Shown here: in pieces, positions 46,561 through 54,036 of the stretch
Layout of the letters: the number at the start of each line of letters is the position of its first letter
Position numbering within the stretch: the first letter of the stretch is position 1
DNA from: Streptomyces luomodiensis
GTDB lineage: Bacteria; Actinomycetota; Actinomycetes; Streptomycetales; Streptomycetaceae
Direction of reading: 5' to 3'
Assembly (NCBI RefSeq): GCF_031679605.1
Contig: NZ_CP117522.1
Location: forward strand, 9,672,001 to 9,736,000
DNA: 64,000 nucleotides
Translations under genes and position numbers: made by a program
The notes under the pieces: generated by a model
What the model saw: only the letters and a program-made list of their open reading frames with translations
Told to the model about the DNA's origin: nothing
Databases searched by the model: none

Positions 46561-46661
46561 CCGGGAGCCTGTCCCGCCGTGGGTGGAGAAGGCCGGGTAC
46601 GCGCATCAGGCGGGCTGACGAGGCCGGTCCGGCCGGCTCCGCAGGATTTGCCGCATGCGGT

Positions 46662-46680
46662 TGTAACAATTATCGTTACG
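46662..46680. promoter_or_regulatory. Rrf2 operator, copy 1 (rrf2 promoter)
   Basis: TGTAAC-N7-GTTACG, an inverted repeat in a short AT-rich pocket 36 nt upstream of the rrf2 start. It matches copy 2 in length and both half-sites, differing by one end base. Confidence 0.7.
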
Positions 46681-46715
46681 ACCAGAACCGAGGGGCGAGG
46701 GAGGTGGAGTCCGAC

Positions 46716-47147
46716 GTGAGTGCCAACAGCAGGCTGACCATCGCGGCGCACGCCCTGACATGGATCGGGCTGTATCAGCGGCGTGGCCACGAGGTCGCCA
46801 CCTCCGAGCAGATCGCGACGAGCGTCAACACCAACCCGGTGGTGATCCGCCGCCTGCTGGCCAAGCTGAGCAAGGCCGGCCTGGCCGATTCACGGCGGGG
46901 CGCGGGGGCGGGCTGGATGCTCGCGCGGGACCTGGCGGCGATCACCCTGCTCGACGTCTACCAGGCGATCGAACCGGGGCCGGTCTTCGCCCTGCATCGC
47001 GCGACACCGGACCACGAGTGCGTCGTGGGCCACGGCATCGGGCCCGCGATGACCGCCGTGTACGACGGTGTGGAGGCCGCCCTGCGCAGGGAGCTGGCCA
47101 AGACCACGCTGGAGGACGTGCTGCGGGACGTCTTGAAAGCCGCCTGA
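46716..47147 (+). CDS. Rrf2-family transcriptional regulator
   Basis: A 143-residue winged-helix regulator. The DNA-binding part is clear (RRGHEVATSEQIATSVNTNP, then VVIRRLLAKLSKAGL with the wing GAGAGW). Unlike IscR or NsrR it has only one cysteine in the usual cluster region (DHECVVGHG), so it probably does not hold a Fe-S cluster, and resembles the YwnA-like branch. The GTG at 46716 follows a GGAG site; longer frames are spurious. Identical-type operators precede it and the next gene. Confidence 0.9.
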   Translation: MSANSRLTIAAHALTWIGLYQRRGHEVATSEQIATSVNTNPVVIRRLLAKLSKAGLADSRRGAGAGWMLARDLAAITLLDVYQAIEPGPVFALHRATPDHECVVGHGIGPAMTAVYDGVEAALRRELAKTTLEDVLRDVLKAA

Positions 47148-47199
47148 CCTCGGACCGCCGACTTCCCCTGAACCGAGGGGGATCGCATTCCGCACATCG

Positions 47200-47220
47200 A
47201 TGTAACCAATATGGTTACAT
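47200..47220. promoter_or_regulatory. Rrf2 operator, copy 2 (SDR promoter)
   Basis: ATGTAACC-N5-GGTTACAT, a perfect 8-bp inverted repeat, 17 nt upstream of the SDR start and so able to block transcription or translation. It shares the TGTAAC/GTTAC core with the site before rrf2. Confidence 0.75.
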
Positions 47221-47237
47221 CAAGATTGGAGAATCTC

Positions 47238-47990
47238 ATGGGACAGCTGGACGACAAGACCGCCCTCGTCACCGGCGCATCCAGCGGCATCGGCCTGGCG
47301 ATCGCCCGCCGTTTCGCCGCCGAGGGCGCGACCGTCTACCTGACCGGGCGCCGCAAGGCCGCGCTGGACGCCGCCGTCGCGCAGGTCGGCGCCCGCGGCA
47401 TCGCCATCCAGGGCGATGCCGCGGACCTCGGCGACCTCGACCGGCTCTTCGCCGAGATCGCGAACCGCAGCGGCCGCCTGGACATTGTGGTGGCCAACGC
47501 CGGGGTCGGGGACTACGGCCCGCTCGGCGCGATCACCGAGGAGGAGTACGACCGCACTACCTCGATCAATCTCAAGGGCACGGTCTTCACTGTGCAAAAG
47601 GCGCTGCCGCTGCTGACGGCCGGCGCCTCGGTGATGCTGCTTTCCTCCAGTTCGGCCCTGCGGGCCGTCCCGGGCCTCGGCGTCTACGCCGCCACCAAGG
47701 CCGCGATCCGCAGCCTCGCCCGCACCTGGGCCGCCGAACTGGCCGGCCGGGGAATCCGCGTCAACACCCTCACCCCCGGCCCTGTCGAGACCCCGGGCCT
47801 GGCCGAACTCCTCACCGCTTTCCCGCACGGCGACCAGCCCACCGCGGCCGAGCCTGCTCCAGTGACCCCGCTCGGCCGCGCCGGCCATCCCGACGAGGTC
47901 GCCGCCACCGCCCTCTACCTGGCCGGCGACCAAAGCACTTTCACCACCGGCGCGGAACTGTTCGTCGACGGCGGCGCCACACAGCTCTAG
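47238..47990 (+). CDS. Short-chain dehydrogenase/reductase under Rrf2 control
   Basis: A 250-residue classical SDR with all key residues: TGASSGIG cofactor loop at about 13-20, VANAG, catalytic Ser in LLSSSSAL, YxxxK in YAATK, and the terminal FVDGGATQL. The ATG at 47238 has GGAG 9 nt upstream and lies after the operator. It probably forms one unit with the SnoaL-like gene 70 nt downstream. Rrf2-SDR pairs of this kind often respond to reactive electrophiles or quinones, which is a guess here. Confidence 0.92.
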   Translation: MGQLDDKTALVTGASSGIGLAIARRFAAEGATVYLTGRRKAALDAAVAQVGARGIAIQGDAADLGDLDRLFAEIANRSGRLDIVVANAGVGDYGPLGAITEEEYDRTTSINLKGTVFTVQKALPLLTAGASVMLLSSSSALRAVPGLGVYAATKAAIRSLARTWAAELAGRGIRVNTLTPGPVETPGLAELLTAFPHGDQPTAAEPAPVTPLGRAGHPDEVAATALYLAGDQSTFTTGAELFVDGGATQL

Positions 47991-48060
47991 GCGCCAAACC
48001 GGCGACGCGGGACGCATTCGACGCTGCAAACGAAAAGACAAGGGACAAGGAAGAAGGACG

Positions 48061-48477
48061 ATGGCAACAGATGCTCAGACCTCGCGGACCGTGGCCGAGA
48101 AGTTCGTGGAGCGCCTCGGCAGGCAGGACCCCGACGGCATCCAGGAACTGTTCGGCGAGGAGATCGACTGGTACGTTCCCGGCAGTGACGCGCTGTCCTG
48201 GACCGGGCGCCGTACCCGCCGGGAGGAGGTCGCGCCGTACTTCACCACGATGTGGCCGCACTTCGTGCACGGCAGGAGCAAGGTCGTGCTGGAGCGCATC
48301 ATCGTCGACGGTGGTGAGGTGGTACTGCTGGCGGTCTGGACGCACACCGTCGTGGCCACTGGAAAGGAGTTCACCACACCGGCGGCCATACACCTGACGG
48401 TCGAGGACAACCGGATCGTCCGCATGCACCTGTACGAGGACACACTGACCGTCAAGGAGGCGTTCAACGCCGGCTGA
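48061..48477 (+). CDS. SnoaL-like (NTF2-fold) protein
   Basis: A 138-residue single-domain protein of the SnoaL/ketosteroid-isomerase fold: an N-terminal helix (VAEKFVERLGRQDPDGIQELFG), DWYVPGS and the strand pattern ending RIVRMHLYEDTLTVKEAF. Follows the SDR on the same strand. Members can be cyclases, isomerases or hydrolases; no active-site residues settle which. Confidence 0.85.
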   Translation: MATDAQTSRTVAEKFVERLGRQDPDGIQELFGEEIDWYVPGSDALSWTGRRTRREEVAPYFTTMWPHFVHGRSKVVLERIIVDGGEVVLLAVWTHTVVATGKEFTTPAAIHLTVEDNRIVRMHLYEDTLTVKEAFNAG

Positions 48478-48499
48478 GGGAGAGTGCTCATGTGCTCCG

Positions 48500-48785
48500 T
48501 GGCCTGGTGGATCTCGCCCAGGCAGGCCCATGCCGTGTGCCGGGAGCGAGGCTCGGACCGCGGGTCACCGTCGAGGAGAGTACGGGCCCAGGCTTCGACG
48601 GCGCGGCGGATGCCCGGGGCCATTCCGGCCACCGGTCGACTGCGGGGGCGCGGTCGTCGGTGAACAGGCCACGGCAGTCGAGGACTTCGGCGTCCGCACG
48701 ACCGGTGGTCCGCGGACGCGCAGGGCCGGGAGGAGCTCGGAGTACCGGATCGACTCACCTTCGCGGTAGCCGGACAGCACGACCC
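48500..48785 (-). pseudogene. Remnant of a Streptomyces site-specific integrase
   Basis: Reverse-strand fragments in two frames match the N-terminal arm region of a common Streptomyces tyrosine integrase family: SGYREGESIRYSELLPALRVRG, then EVLDCRGLFTDDRAPAVDRW, then (after a shift) APGIRRAVEAWARTLLDGDP with RSEPRS following. The catalytic domain is absent. It marks a former element insertion. Confidence 0.6.
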
Positions 48786-48791
48786 GCAGCC

Positions 48792-49085
48792 TCAGGCGAG
48801 CGTCACCTCGACGGGCAGCTTCTTGATGCCGTTGACGAAGTTGGAGCGCACGCGCGGCACGTCGCCGGCGAGGCGGATGTCCGCCAGGCGCGGGATCAGC
48901 TCCTCGAACATGATGCGGATCTCGGTGCGCGCCGGCAGGTTGCCCAGGCACAGGTGGGGGCTGCCCTTGCCGAAGGTGACGTGGTCGTTGTCCTGCCGGG
49001 CGACGTCGAAGTCGTAGGGGTTGCCGAAGACCTCCTCGTCGCGGGGCACACGTCGGGCCGTCCGGTCGTTCGAGCCCCAGTGTAC
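48792..49085 (-). pseudogene. C-terminal fragment of a cytochrome P450
   Basis: About 95 codons encode the end of a P450: PRDEEVFGNPYDFDVAR followed by the heme-ligand loop FGKGSPHLCLGNLPAR and the L helix to a normal C-terminus. The N-terminal three quarters are missing, and no start codon with a site precedes it. Confidence 0.75.
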
Positions 49086-49097
49086 GGGCGGGCACCG

Positions 49098-49367
49098 TCA
49101 GCGTTCGTGGACGATACGTCCGTCGAACACCGTCAGATCCACCTCTGTCTCGGCGATGCGGTGCGGCTCCAGGCCGAGCAGCGGACGGTCCAGTACGCAC
49201 AGGTCGGCGATCTTGCCCGCCTCGACGGCCCCTTTCCACGCCTCGGCGAAGTTCTGCCGCGCGGCGTTCACCGTGTAGGCGCGCAGGGCCTCGTCGAGGC
49301 CGACGCACTGCTCCGGGCCGCTGCTGCGGCCGCTGGCCCTCGACTCCCGCAGCAACATGCCGGCCAC
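49098..49367 (-). pseudogene. C-terminal fragment of an amidohydrolase
   Basis: About 90 codons encode the end of an amidohydrolase family 3 protein: LDEALRAYTVNAARQNF, then KGAVEAGKIADLCVLDRPL and the closing strand VDLTVFDGRIVHE. The metal-binding barrel is gone. It sits next to the P450 fragment, so both were probably cut by the same events. Confidence 0.7.
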
Positions 49368-49601
49368 GGAGCGGCGATCACGGTGCGGCGCCGCAGGAGC
49401 GGTTCCTCCGCGGCATGATCCGGGTGCTCCGGTGGGGTGTGGTCGTCTTCAGGCCGGGGCGGAGGTGTCGCTCACCCCCTTAGGGATCCTGGGGCTGGCC
49501 CCCGTGCGGCTGGGGTGTTGACGCCATGGCGCCGTATGACCCCGGTCCGTACGTTTAAGCAGGTCAGAGCTCTACTGGCCGATTCAGGACCGGAGTCCTC
49601 C

Positions 49602-50654
49602 ATGTCTCAGACCACCGCGCCGTCTGTGTCCACCGCACCCGTCGGTGCCACTGCGCAGCAGGGGAGCGAGTTCACTCCCCTGCTGCGGAAGGTCAGGGAA
49701 CAGGGGCTGCTGGAGCGTCGCAAGGGCTGGTACGCGCGGATGATCACCGTGAACCTCCTTGCCCTGGCCGCTGTGGTGGCAGGGTTTGTCCTCGCCGGGG
49801 ACACCTGGTGGACGCTGCTGCTCGCCGTGCCGCTGGCCATCCTGTCCGCCCGCACCGCCTACGTCGGCCACGACGCCGGGCACGCCCAGATCGCCGTCGG
49901 CCGCCGGGCGAACCGCGCCATCGGACTCCTCCACGGCAATCTGCTCCTGGGCATGAGCTACGCGTGGTGGAACGACAAGCACAACCGGCACCACGCCAAC
50001 CCCAACCACATCGAGAAGGACCCGGACGTCGGCGCCGGCGCACTCGTGTGGACCGCGGAGCAGGCCGCTGTGCGCCGCGGATTCGCCCGCTGGGTCACCC
50101 GCCACCAGGCCTGGCTGTTCTTCCCGATGCTGCTGCTCGAAGGCATCGCCCTGAAGGTGAGCAGTGTCCAGGACCTGCGGCGGCAGCCGGTGCGCGAGCG
50201 GGCCGTCGAGGGCGCGCTGCTGGCGCTGCACGCGGCCGGTTACGGTGCCCTGCTGCTCACCTGCCTGCCGGTGGGCAAGGCCATCGTGTTCGCACTGCTC
50301 CATCAGGCGCTCTTCGGGCTCCACCTGGGAATGGCCTTCGCTCCCAACCACAAGGGCATGGACATGCCCGACCCGGCGGGCGAGCGCTGGGGCCATCTGC
50401 GCCGCCAGGTCCTGACCTCGCGGAACGTCCGGGGCGGGCCGATCACGGACTGGCTCCTCGGCGGGCTGAACTACCAGATCGAGCACCACCTCTTCCCGAA
50501 CATGCCCAGGCCCCACCTCAGGCTCGTACAGCCTCTGGTCCGGGAACACTGCCGCAACCTCGGGCTCTTGTACGCCGAGACCGGGCTGCTCGACTCGTAC
50601 CGGCAAGGGCTGCGGCACATGCACACGGTCGGCGGTGCGGCCCGGCCAGAATGA
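49602..50654 (+). CDS. Fatty acid desaturase (acyl-lipid/acyl-CoA type)
   Basis: A 350-residue di-iron membrane desaturase. The three histidine boxes are HDAGH (90-94), HNRHH (127-131) and QIEHH near residue 300, with QIEHH the form seen in front-end/linoleoyl-CoA-type enzymes. Two hydrophobic regions (about 48-85 and 205-260) give four membrane passes. The ATG at 49602 has CGGAG about 8 nt upstream. It likely adjusts membrane fluidity. It is the only intact gene between the relics on either side. Confidence 0.92.
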   Translation: MSQTTAPSVSTAPVGATAQQGSEFTPLLRKVREQGLLERRKGWYARMITVNLLALAAVVAGFVLAGDTWWTLLLAVPLAILSARTAYVGHDAGHAQIAVGRRANRAIGLLHGNLLLGMSYAWWNDKHNRHHANPNHIEKDPDVGAGALVWTAEQAAVRRGFARWVTRHQAWLFFPMLLLEGIALKVSSVQDLRRQPVRERAVEGALLALHAAGYGALLLTCLPVGKAIVFALLHQALFGLHLGMAFAPNHKGMDMPDPAGERWGHLRRQVLTSRNVRGGPITDWLLGGLNYQIEHHLFPNMPRPHLRLVQPLVREHCRNLGLLYAETGLLDSYRQGLRHMHTVGGAARPE

Positions 50655-50983
50655 GGCGGTGGTGTCGGCGATGCGCAGCGGATCGCTCGCTACCGCTCGC
50701 ACGCCCTCGAATCAGCCGCTTCCGAAAGCCCTGCTCCGCACCAACGAGGGGCTGCTTCCAAAGATCCAGGTGTGGGCGCCGGCCATCGGCCCGGCCTCCA
50801 GCTGCCGGACGAGCTCGTCCGCCTGCGCGGGGGAGACCCCATTCCGCGGGCGAGTGCCTCGAACACGACGCGCGCGCGGTCACAGCATCACTTGGGTGCC
50901 GGCTGATGCCGGCCAGCTCTTCCCCGTACGTGTCGTGCGGTAGCTGATCACGGCAGTCGGCGCGGGCAGTAATATCCCGTTTC
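50655..50983. other. Intergenic region without a supported gene
   Basis: About 330 nt between the desaturase stop and the YcxB relic. Short open frames exist on the reverse strand but none has a recognisable family pattern. Confidence 0.4.
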
Positions 50984-51501
50984 ATGGTCGTGGACATGGG
51001 GCGGGACGGAAGACAGGATCGAGCTGGTCTACCGGCCGACACGCGCCGACATCCTCGCGGGCGTGGCGCTGCGTGAGCGCCGTCGGCGCCTCCACCTGGT
51101 CCGGTGGGGCTTCACGGGGCTGTTCGGGGCCGGCGCTGTGCTGGCGGTGACCACGCCGGAAAGCTCCGCGCTGTCGTTCGTGACCGCCGTCTTCTGCGCC
51201 GCCTGGAGCTGGTCGATCCCGCACCTCCAGGCCCACCACGCGCTGCGCACAGTCTCCTGGCAGGGCGAGTACCGCACGTCCGTGAGCGAGACGGGGATCG
51301 CGGCCGAGAACGCGCACGCGACGCTCGTACAGCGTTGGCCAGTCTTCCGCGGTTACCGCGAGACCCGCGACCACGTGGTGTTGCTCAGCCGCGACCCGAA
51401 CATCCTGCTCGTGGAGGTGCTGCCCAAGCGCGGGGCTGCGCTCTCCGTAGGACGCGGAGCGGCTGAGGGCCCTCCTGAGCCGCCATCTGCCCCGCGTCTG
51501 A
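50984..51501 (+). pseudogene. Frameshifted YcxB-like membrane protein gene
   Basis: The plus strand encodes a YcxB-like protein (RIELVYRPTRADI, two membrane helices, then YRTSVSETGIAAENAHATLV and HVVLLSRDPNILLVEVLPKR). The start codons at 50984 and 50996 are out of frame with this body, so a base shift lies near 51015. A second shift in a G-run near 51433 and a TAG codon soon after separate it from the true C-terminus (RLRALLSRHLPRV, stop at 51501). Confidence 0.65.
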
Positions 51502-51508
51502 ACCCGTT

Positions 51509-51640
51509 TCAGTCCTCCGCCGCCGCGGCCGCGAGGCCCTTGACCTCGACCGCCTTGCCGCAGACCCGGCAGCCGAGGTGGTGGTGTTCGCCGGTGGGGC
51601 AGCGGTGGTCGGGACCGACGCGGAGGTGGCTCGGCTAACG
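51509..51640 (-). pseudogene. C-terminal fragment of a Fur-family regulator
   Basis: About 43 reverse-strand codons ending in TGA at 51509 carry GEHHHLGCRVCGKAVEVKG, the metal-binding and cysteine segment of Fur/Zur proteins. The N-terminal winged helix is missing. Confidence 0.6.
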
Positions 51641-51830
51641 ACACCTCCATGCCGCCCTCACCACGTACGCCGGGCACTACACCACCGGACGGGCCCACCG
51701 CAGCCTCGCCCACGCGCCCCGGACGACCACCCGAGCGTCATCCCCCGGCCGCTGCCGTAGTGCGACGGCGACAGCTACTCGGCGGCCTGCTGGACGAGTA
51801 CCACACCACGCCACCCCAACGACGTCTCCA
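51640..51830 (+). pseudogene. C-terminal remnant of an integrase-core transposase
   Basis: Fragments in three plus-strand frames match the end of IS transposases with an integrase core: HYTTGRAHRSL, then APDDHPSVIP, then VRRRQLLGGLLDEYHTTP. Two shifts in under 200 nt mean it is dead. No terminal inverted repeats could be located. Confidence 0.6.
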
Positions 51831-51946
51831 TCCACAAGGAACGCCCAGCTCAGCCGCCTGATCGGAATATTGACACCCTTCACCGCCGAACGGGCGGTGC
51901 TGCGCATGCCGCGCGCCGGGCGCCCGGCGGAACCGGGCTCGACCGG

Positions 51947-51969
51947 GGCGTACGCGGGGTGCGTACGCC
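51947..51969 (-). terminator. Hairpin downstream of the SnoaL-like/P450 operon
   Basis: GGCGTACGC and GCGTACGCC form a 9-bp stem with a 5-nt loop, beginning 22 nt beyond the SnoaL-like stop at 51991 on the reverse strand. A third GCGTACGC copy follows the stem. Confidence 0.45.
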
Positions 51970-51990
51970 GCCCGCATCGCGCGTACGCCG

Positions 51991-52434
51991 CTAGACCTCG
52001 GCGCCGGGCGGGGCCTCGTTCATGAGGGCCAGGGTGGTGAGCGGGTTCCAGTAGTCGCGGTAGTGCAGCACGAGCCCGTCGCGGACGCGCAGCACGGAGA
52101 CGAAGGCGAGGTCGACCTGTTCGCCGGTGGCCGTCGCGGTGGACGTGCCGGCGAACTCGATGACGAGGACTTCCGGGTCCTTGGTCTCGTGCACCGTGAG
52201 GTCGGTGACCTCGCTGGTCCCCATCATCCGCGAGTAGTTCATGAAGTACTCGCGCACCGCCTCGCCGCCCTCGATCCGGCGGGGCCGGCCCGGCGGGGTG
52301 AAGGGGAACTCCATGACCGCGTCGGGGTGGATCAGGGTCAGGAAAGTGGGGATGTCGTTGACGAGCAGCAGCTCCATGCAGCGGTTGAAGACGCCGACCG
52401 GCGTGGTGTCCATGGTGTCCGTGGTGTCGGTCAC
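51991..52434 (-). CDS. SnoaL-like polyketide-cyclase-family protein
   Basis: A 147-residue NTF2-fold protein: MELLLVNDIPTFLTLIHPDAVMEF, then EGGEAVREYFMNY and VLHYRDYWNP. The GTG at 52434 is chosen; an ATG at 52413 has no ribosome binding site. It is the last gene of a three-gene unit with a P450 and its ferredoxin. SnoaL-like proteins in biosynthetic clusters act as cyclases or hydratases, so a role on a polyketide-like product is plausible but unproven. Confidence 0.85.
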   Translation of the reverse strand: MTDTTDTMDTTPVGVFNRCMELLLVNDIPTFLTLIHPDAVMEFPFTPPGRPRRIEGGEAVREYFMNYSRMMGTSEVTDLTVHETKDPEVLVIEFAGTSTATATGEQVDLAFVSVLRVRDGLVLHYRDYWNPLTTLALMNEAPPGAEV

Positions 52435-52460
52435 GGGGAGTGTGTCCCTTCGGGGTTGGG

Positions 52461-52676
52461 TCAGGTGCGGGCAGAGACGGTGGAGCCGTCCACCCGGAGC
52501 GCGCCGGACGGGCAGCGCTCCACCGCCTCGCGTACGGCCTCGTGTGTCTCCGGTGGCGGGGCCGGGTCCAGGACGACCACGGTCGCCTCCACCGGGTCCT
52601 GGTCGAAGACCTCGGGGACGGCCAGGGCGCACACCGCGGCCCCGATGCACCGGCCGGTGTCCGCCACGATCCTCAT
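52461..52676 (-). CDS. 3Fe-4S ferredoxin partner of the P450
   Basis: A 71-residue single-cluster ferredoxin: RCIGAAVCALAVPEVF supplies two cysteines (C10, C16) and RCPSGAL the third, the CX5C...C(P) pattern of the Streptomyces P450-associated 3Fe-4S type. Its ATG overlaps the P450 stop (ATGA), which fits a dedicated electron donor. Confidence 0.92.
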   Translation of the reverse strand: MRIVADTGRCIGAAVCALAVPEVFDQDPVEATVVVLDPAPPPETHEAVREAVERCPSGALRVDGSTVSART

Positions 52677-53893
52677 CGGGGAAGTACCTCGTCCCAGGCC
52701 GCGGGGACCTCCGCCGGTCCGCGGGCGGTGCTGTCGTCCCGGCACTCGATCTCGGACAGCGGCTTGACCAGCCGCAGGGACGGCACGCGGGTGGCGAGTC
52801 CGCGCAGCGCGGCGGTGAGCTGAACGCGGGCGATCTGCTGGGCCACACAGGCGTGCGCGCCGTGGCCGAAGCCGAGGTGCGGGCCCGGCTTGCGGGCCAT
52901 GTCGAAGACGTCGCCGTCGGGCAGCAGGGCGGTGTCCCGGTTGGCCGACTGCACCGCCAGCACCACGTAGTCGCCCGCGCTGATCGGCTGCCCGTGCACC
53001 GTGGTGTCCTCGGTCGCCTGGCGCAGCAGGCCCGTGGGAGAGCCGAGGAAGCGGACGACCTCCTCGGCCGCGGTCGGGGCCAGGTCGGGGTCGGCGCACA
53101 GCCGCTCCCACCGTGACCGGTCCGAGAGCAGCATGAGCAGGCCGCCCGACAGACGCGAGGAGATGACGTCGAAGCCGAAGATGAACAGCGCGCCGTTCAT
53201 CATGATCAGCTCATGGTCGCTCAGCGGCCGTTCGGCCTGGGCGTTGAAGGCGATCAGCCGGCTCACCACGTCGTCGCCGGGCTCGGCGCGGCGGGCGGCG
53301 ACCAGTTCCTGCATGTAGACGTAGAGCGGGAGGAGGGCGGGCCCCAGCTCCTCGGTGGCCTTGCCAGTCGGGTCGAACAGGGCTTTGGCGGTGTCGTAGA
53401 ACAGGTGCCGCGACTCCTGCGGGACCCCGATCAGCTCGGCGATCACCGTGGTGCTGATCAGGCGCGAGTAGTTGACGTGGAGGTCGTGCGGCTGCGCGGC
53501 GCCCTTCAGCCCGTCTACCGCGTCGTCCACCGTCTCCTGGACCAGCGGCTTGAGCTCGGCCAGGCGGCGGGGGTGCGACAGCTGCGGGGCGAAGTTGCGC
53601 CGGATGCGGATGTGCTCGGGACCGTCCATGCGCGTGAAGAGGTCGTCCACCGGCGACTCGGGGTCGAACCCCGGCATCACATGCGCGGTGGACCCCGGCC
53701 GGGCCGAGAAACGGCGCCCGTCTCCGAGCACCTCGCGCACCCCGGCGTAGTCGGAGACCAGCCAGGCGTCGAAGCCGGCCGGGGTGGAGACCCGGACGAC
53801 TTCCCCCGAGGCGCGCAGCGCGGCGTACTCGGGCGGCGGGTCGAAGGGCAACTGCCGTTCCGGGGCCTGCGGCAACGGGGGGTGAGTGGTCAC
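52673..53893 (-). CDS. Cytochrome P450 with atypical I-helix
   Basis: A 406-residue bacterial class I P450. The heme loop is FGHGAHACVAQQIAR (Cys349), and the K-helix pair is E278/R281 (EEVVR). The I-helix oxygen-activation site reads FGFDVIS (about 239-245): Asp242 is kept but the usual threonine is valine, which can change oxygen handling. GTG 53893 follows a GGAG site; the longer frame upstream is spurious. It heads the P450-ferredoxin-SnoaL unit and is probably a tailoring enzyme. Confidence 0.93.
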   Translation of the reverse strand: MTTHPPLPQAPERQLPFDPPPEYAALRASGEVVRVSTPAGFDAWLVSDYAGVREVLGDGRRFSARPGSTAHVMPGFDPESPVDDLFTRMDGPEHIRIRRNFAPQLSHPRRLAELKPLVQETVDDAVDGLKGAAQPHDLHVNYSRLISTTVIAELIGVPQESRHLFYDTAKALFDPTGKATEELGPALLPLYVYMQELVAARRAEPGDDVVSRLIAFNAQAERPLSDHELIMMNGALFIFGFDVISSRLSGGLLMLLSDRSRWERLCADPDLAPTAAEEVVRFLGSPTGLLRQATEDTTVHGQPISAGDYVVLAVQSANRDTALLPDGDVFDMARKPGPHLGFGHGAHACVAQQIARVQLTAALRGLATRVPSLRLVKPLSEIECRDDSTARGPAEVPAAWDEVLPR

Positions 53894-54036
53894 TGGTGAC
53901 TCCTTATGACCTCTGGGGTATGTACCGACTGCGGTGTCTGGACTGTAACGGCGCCCGTTCCGGGGCGGGCCGGATGCTGCCGAGGGATTCCCCGGGTTCG
54001 TAGGCGTGTCGCGAACCGGGCGCGGGGGCCGGGCGG

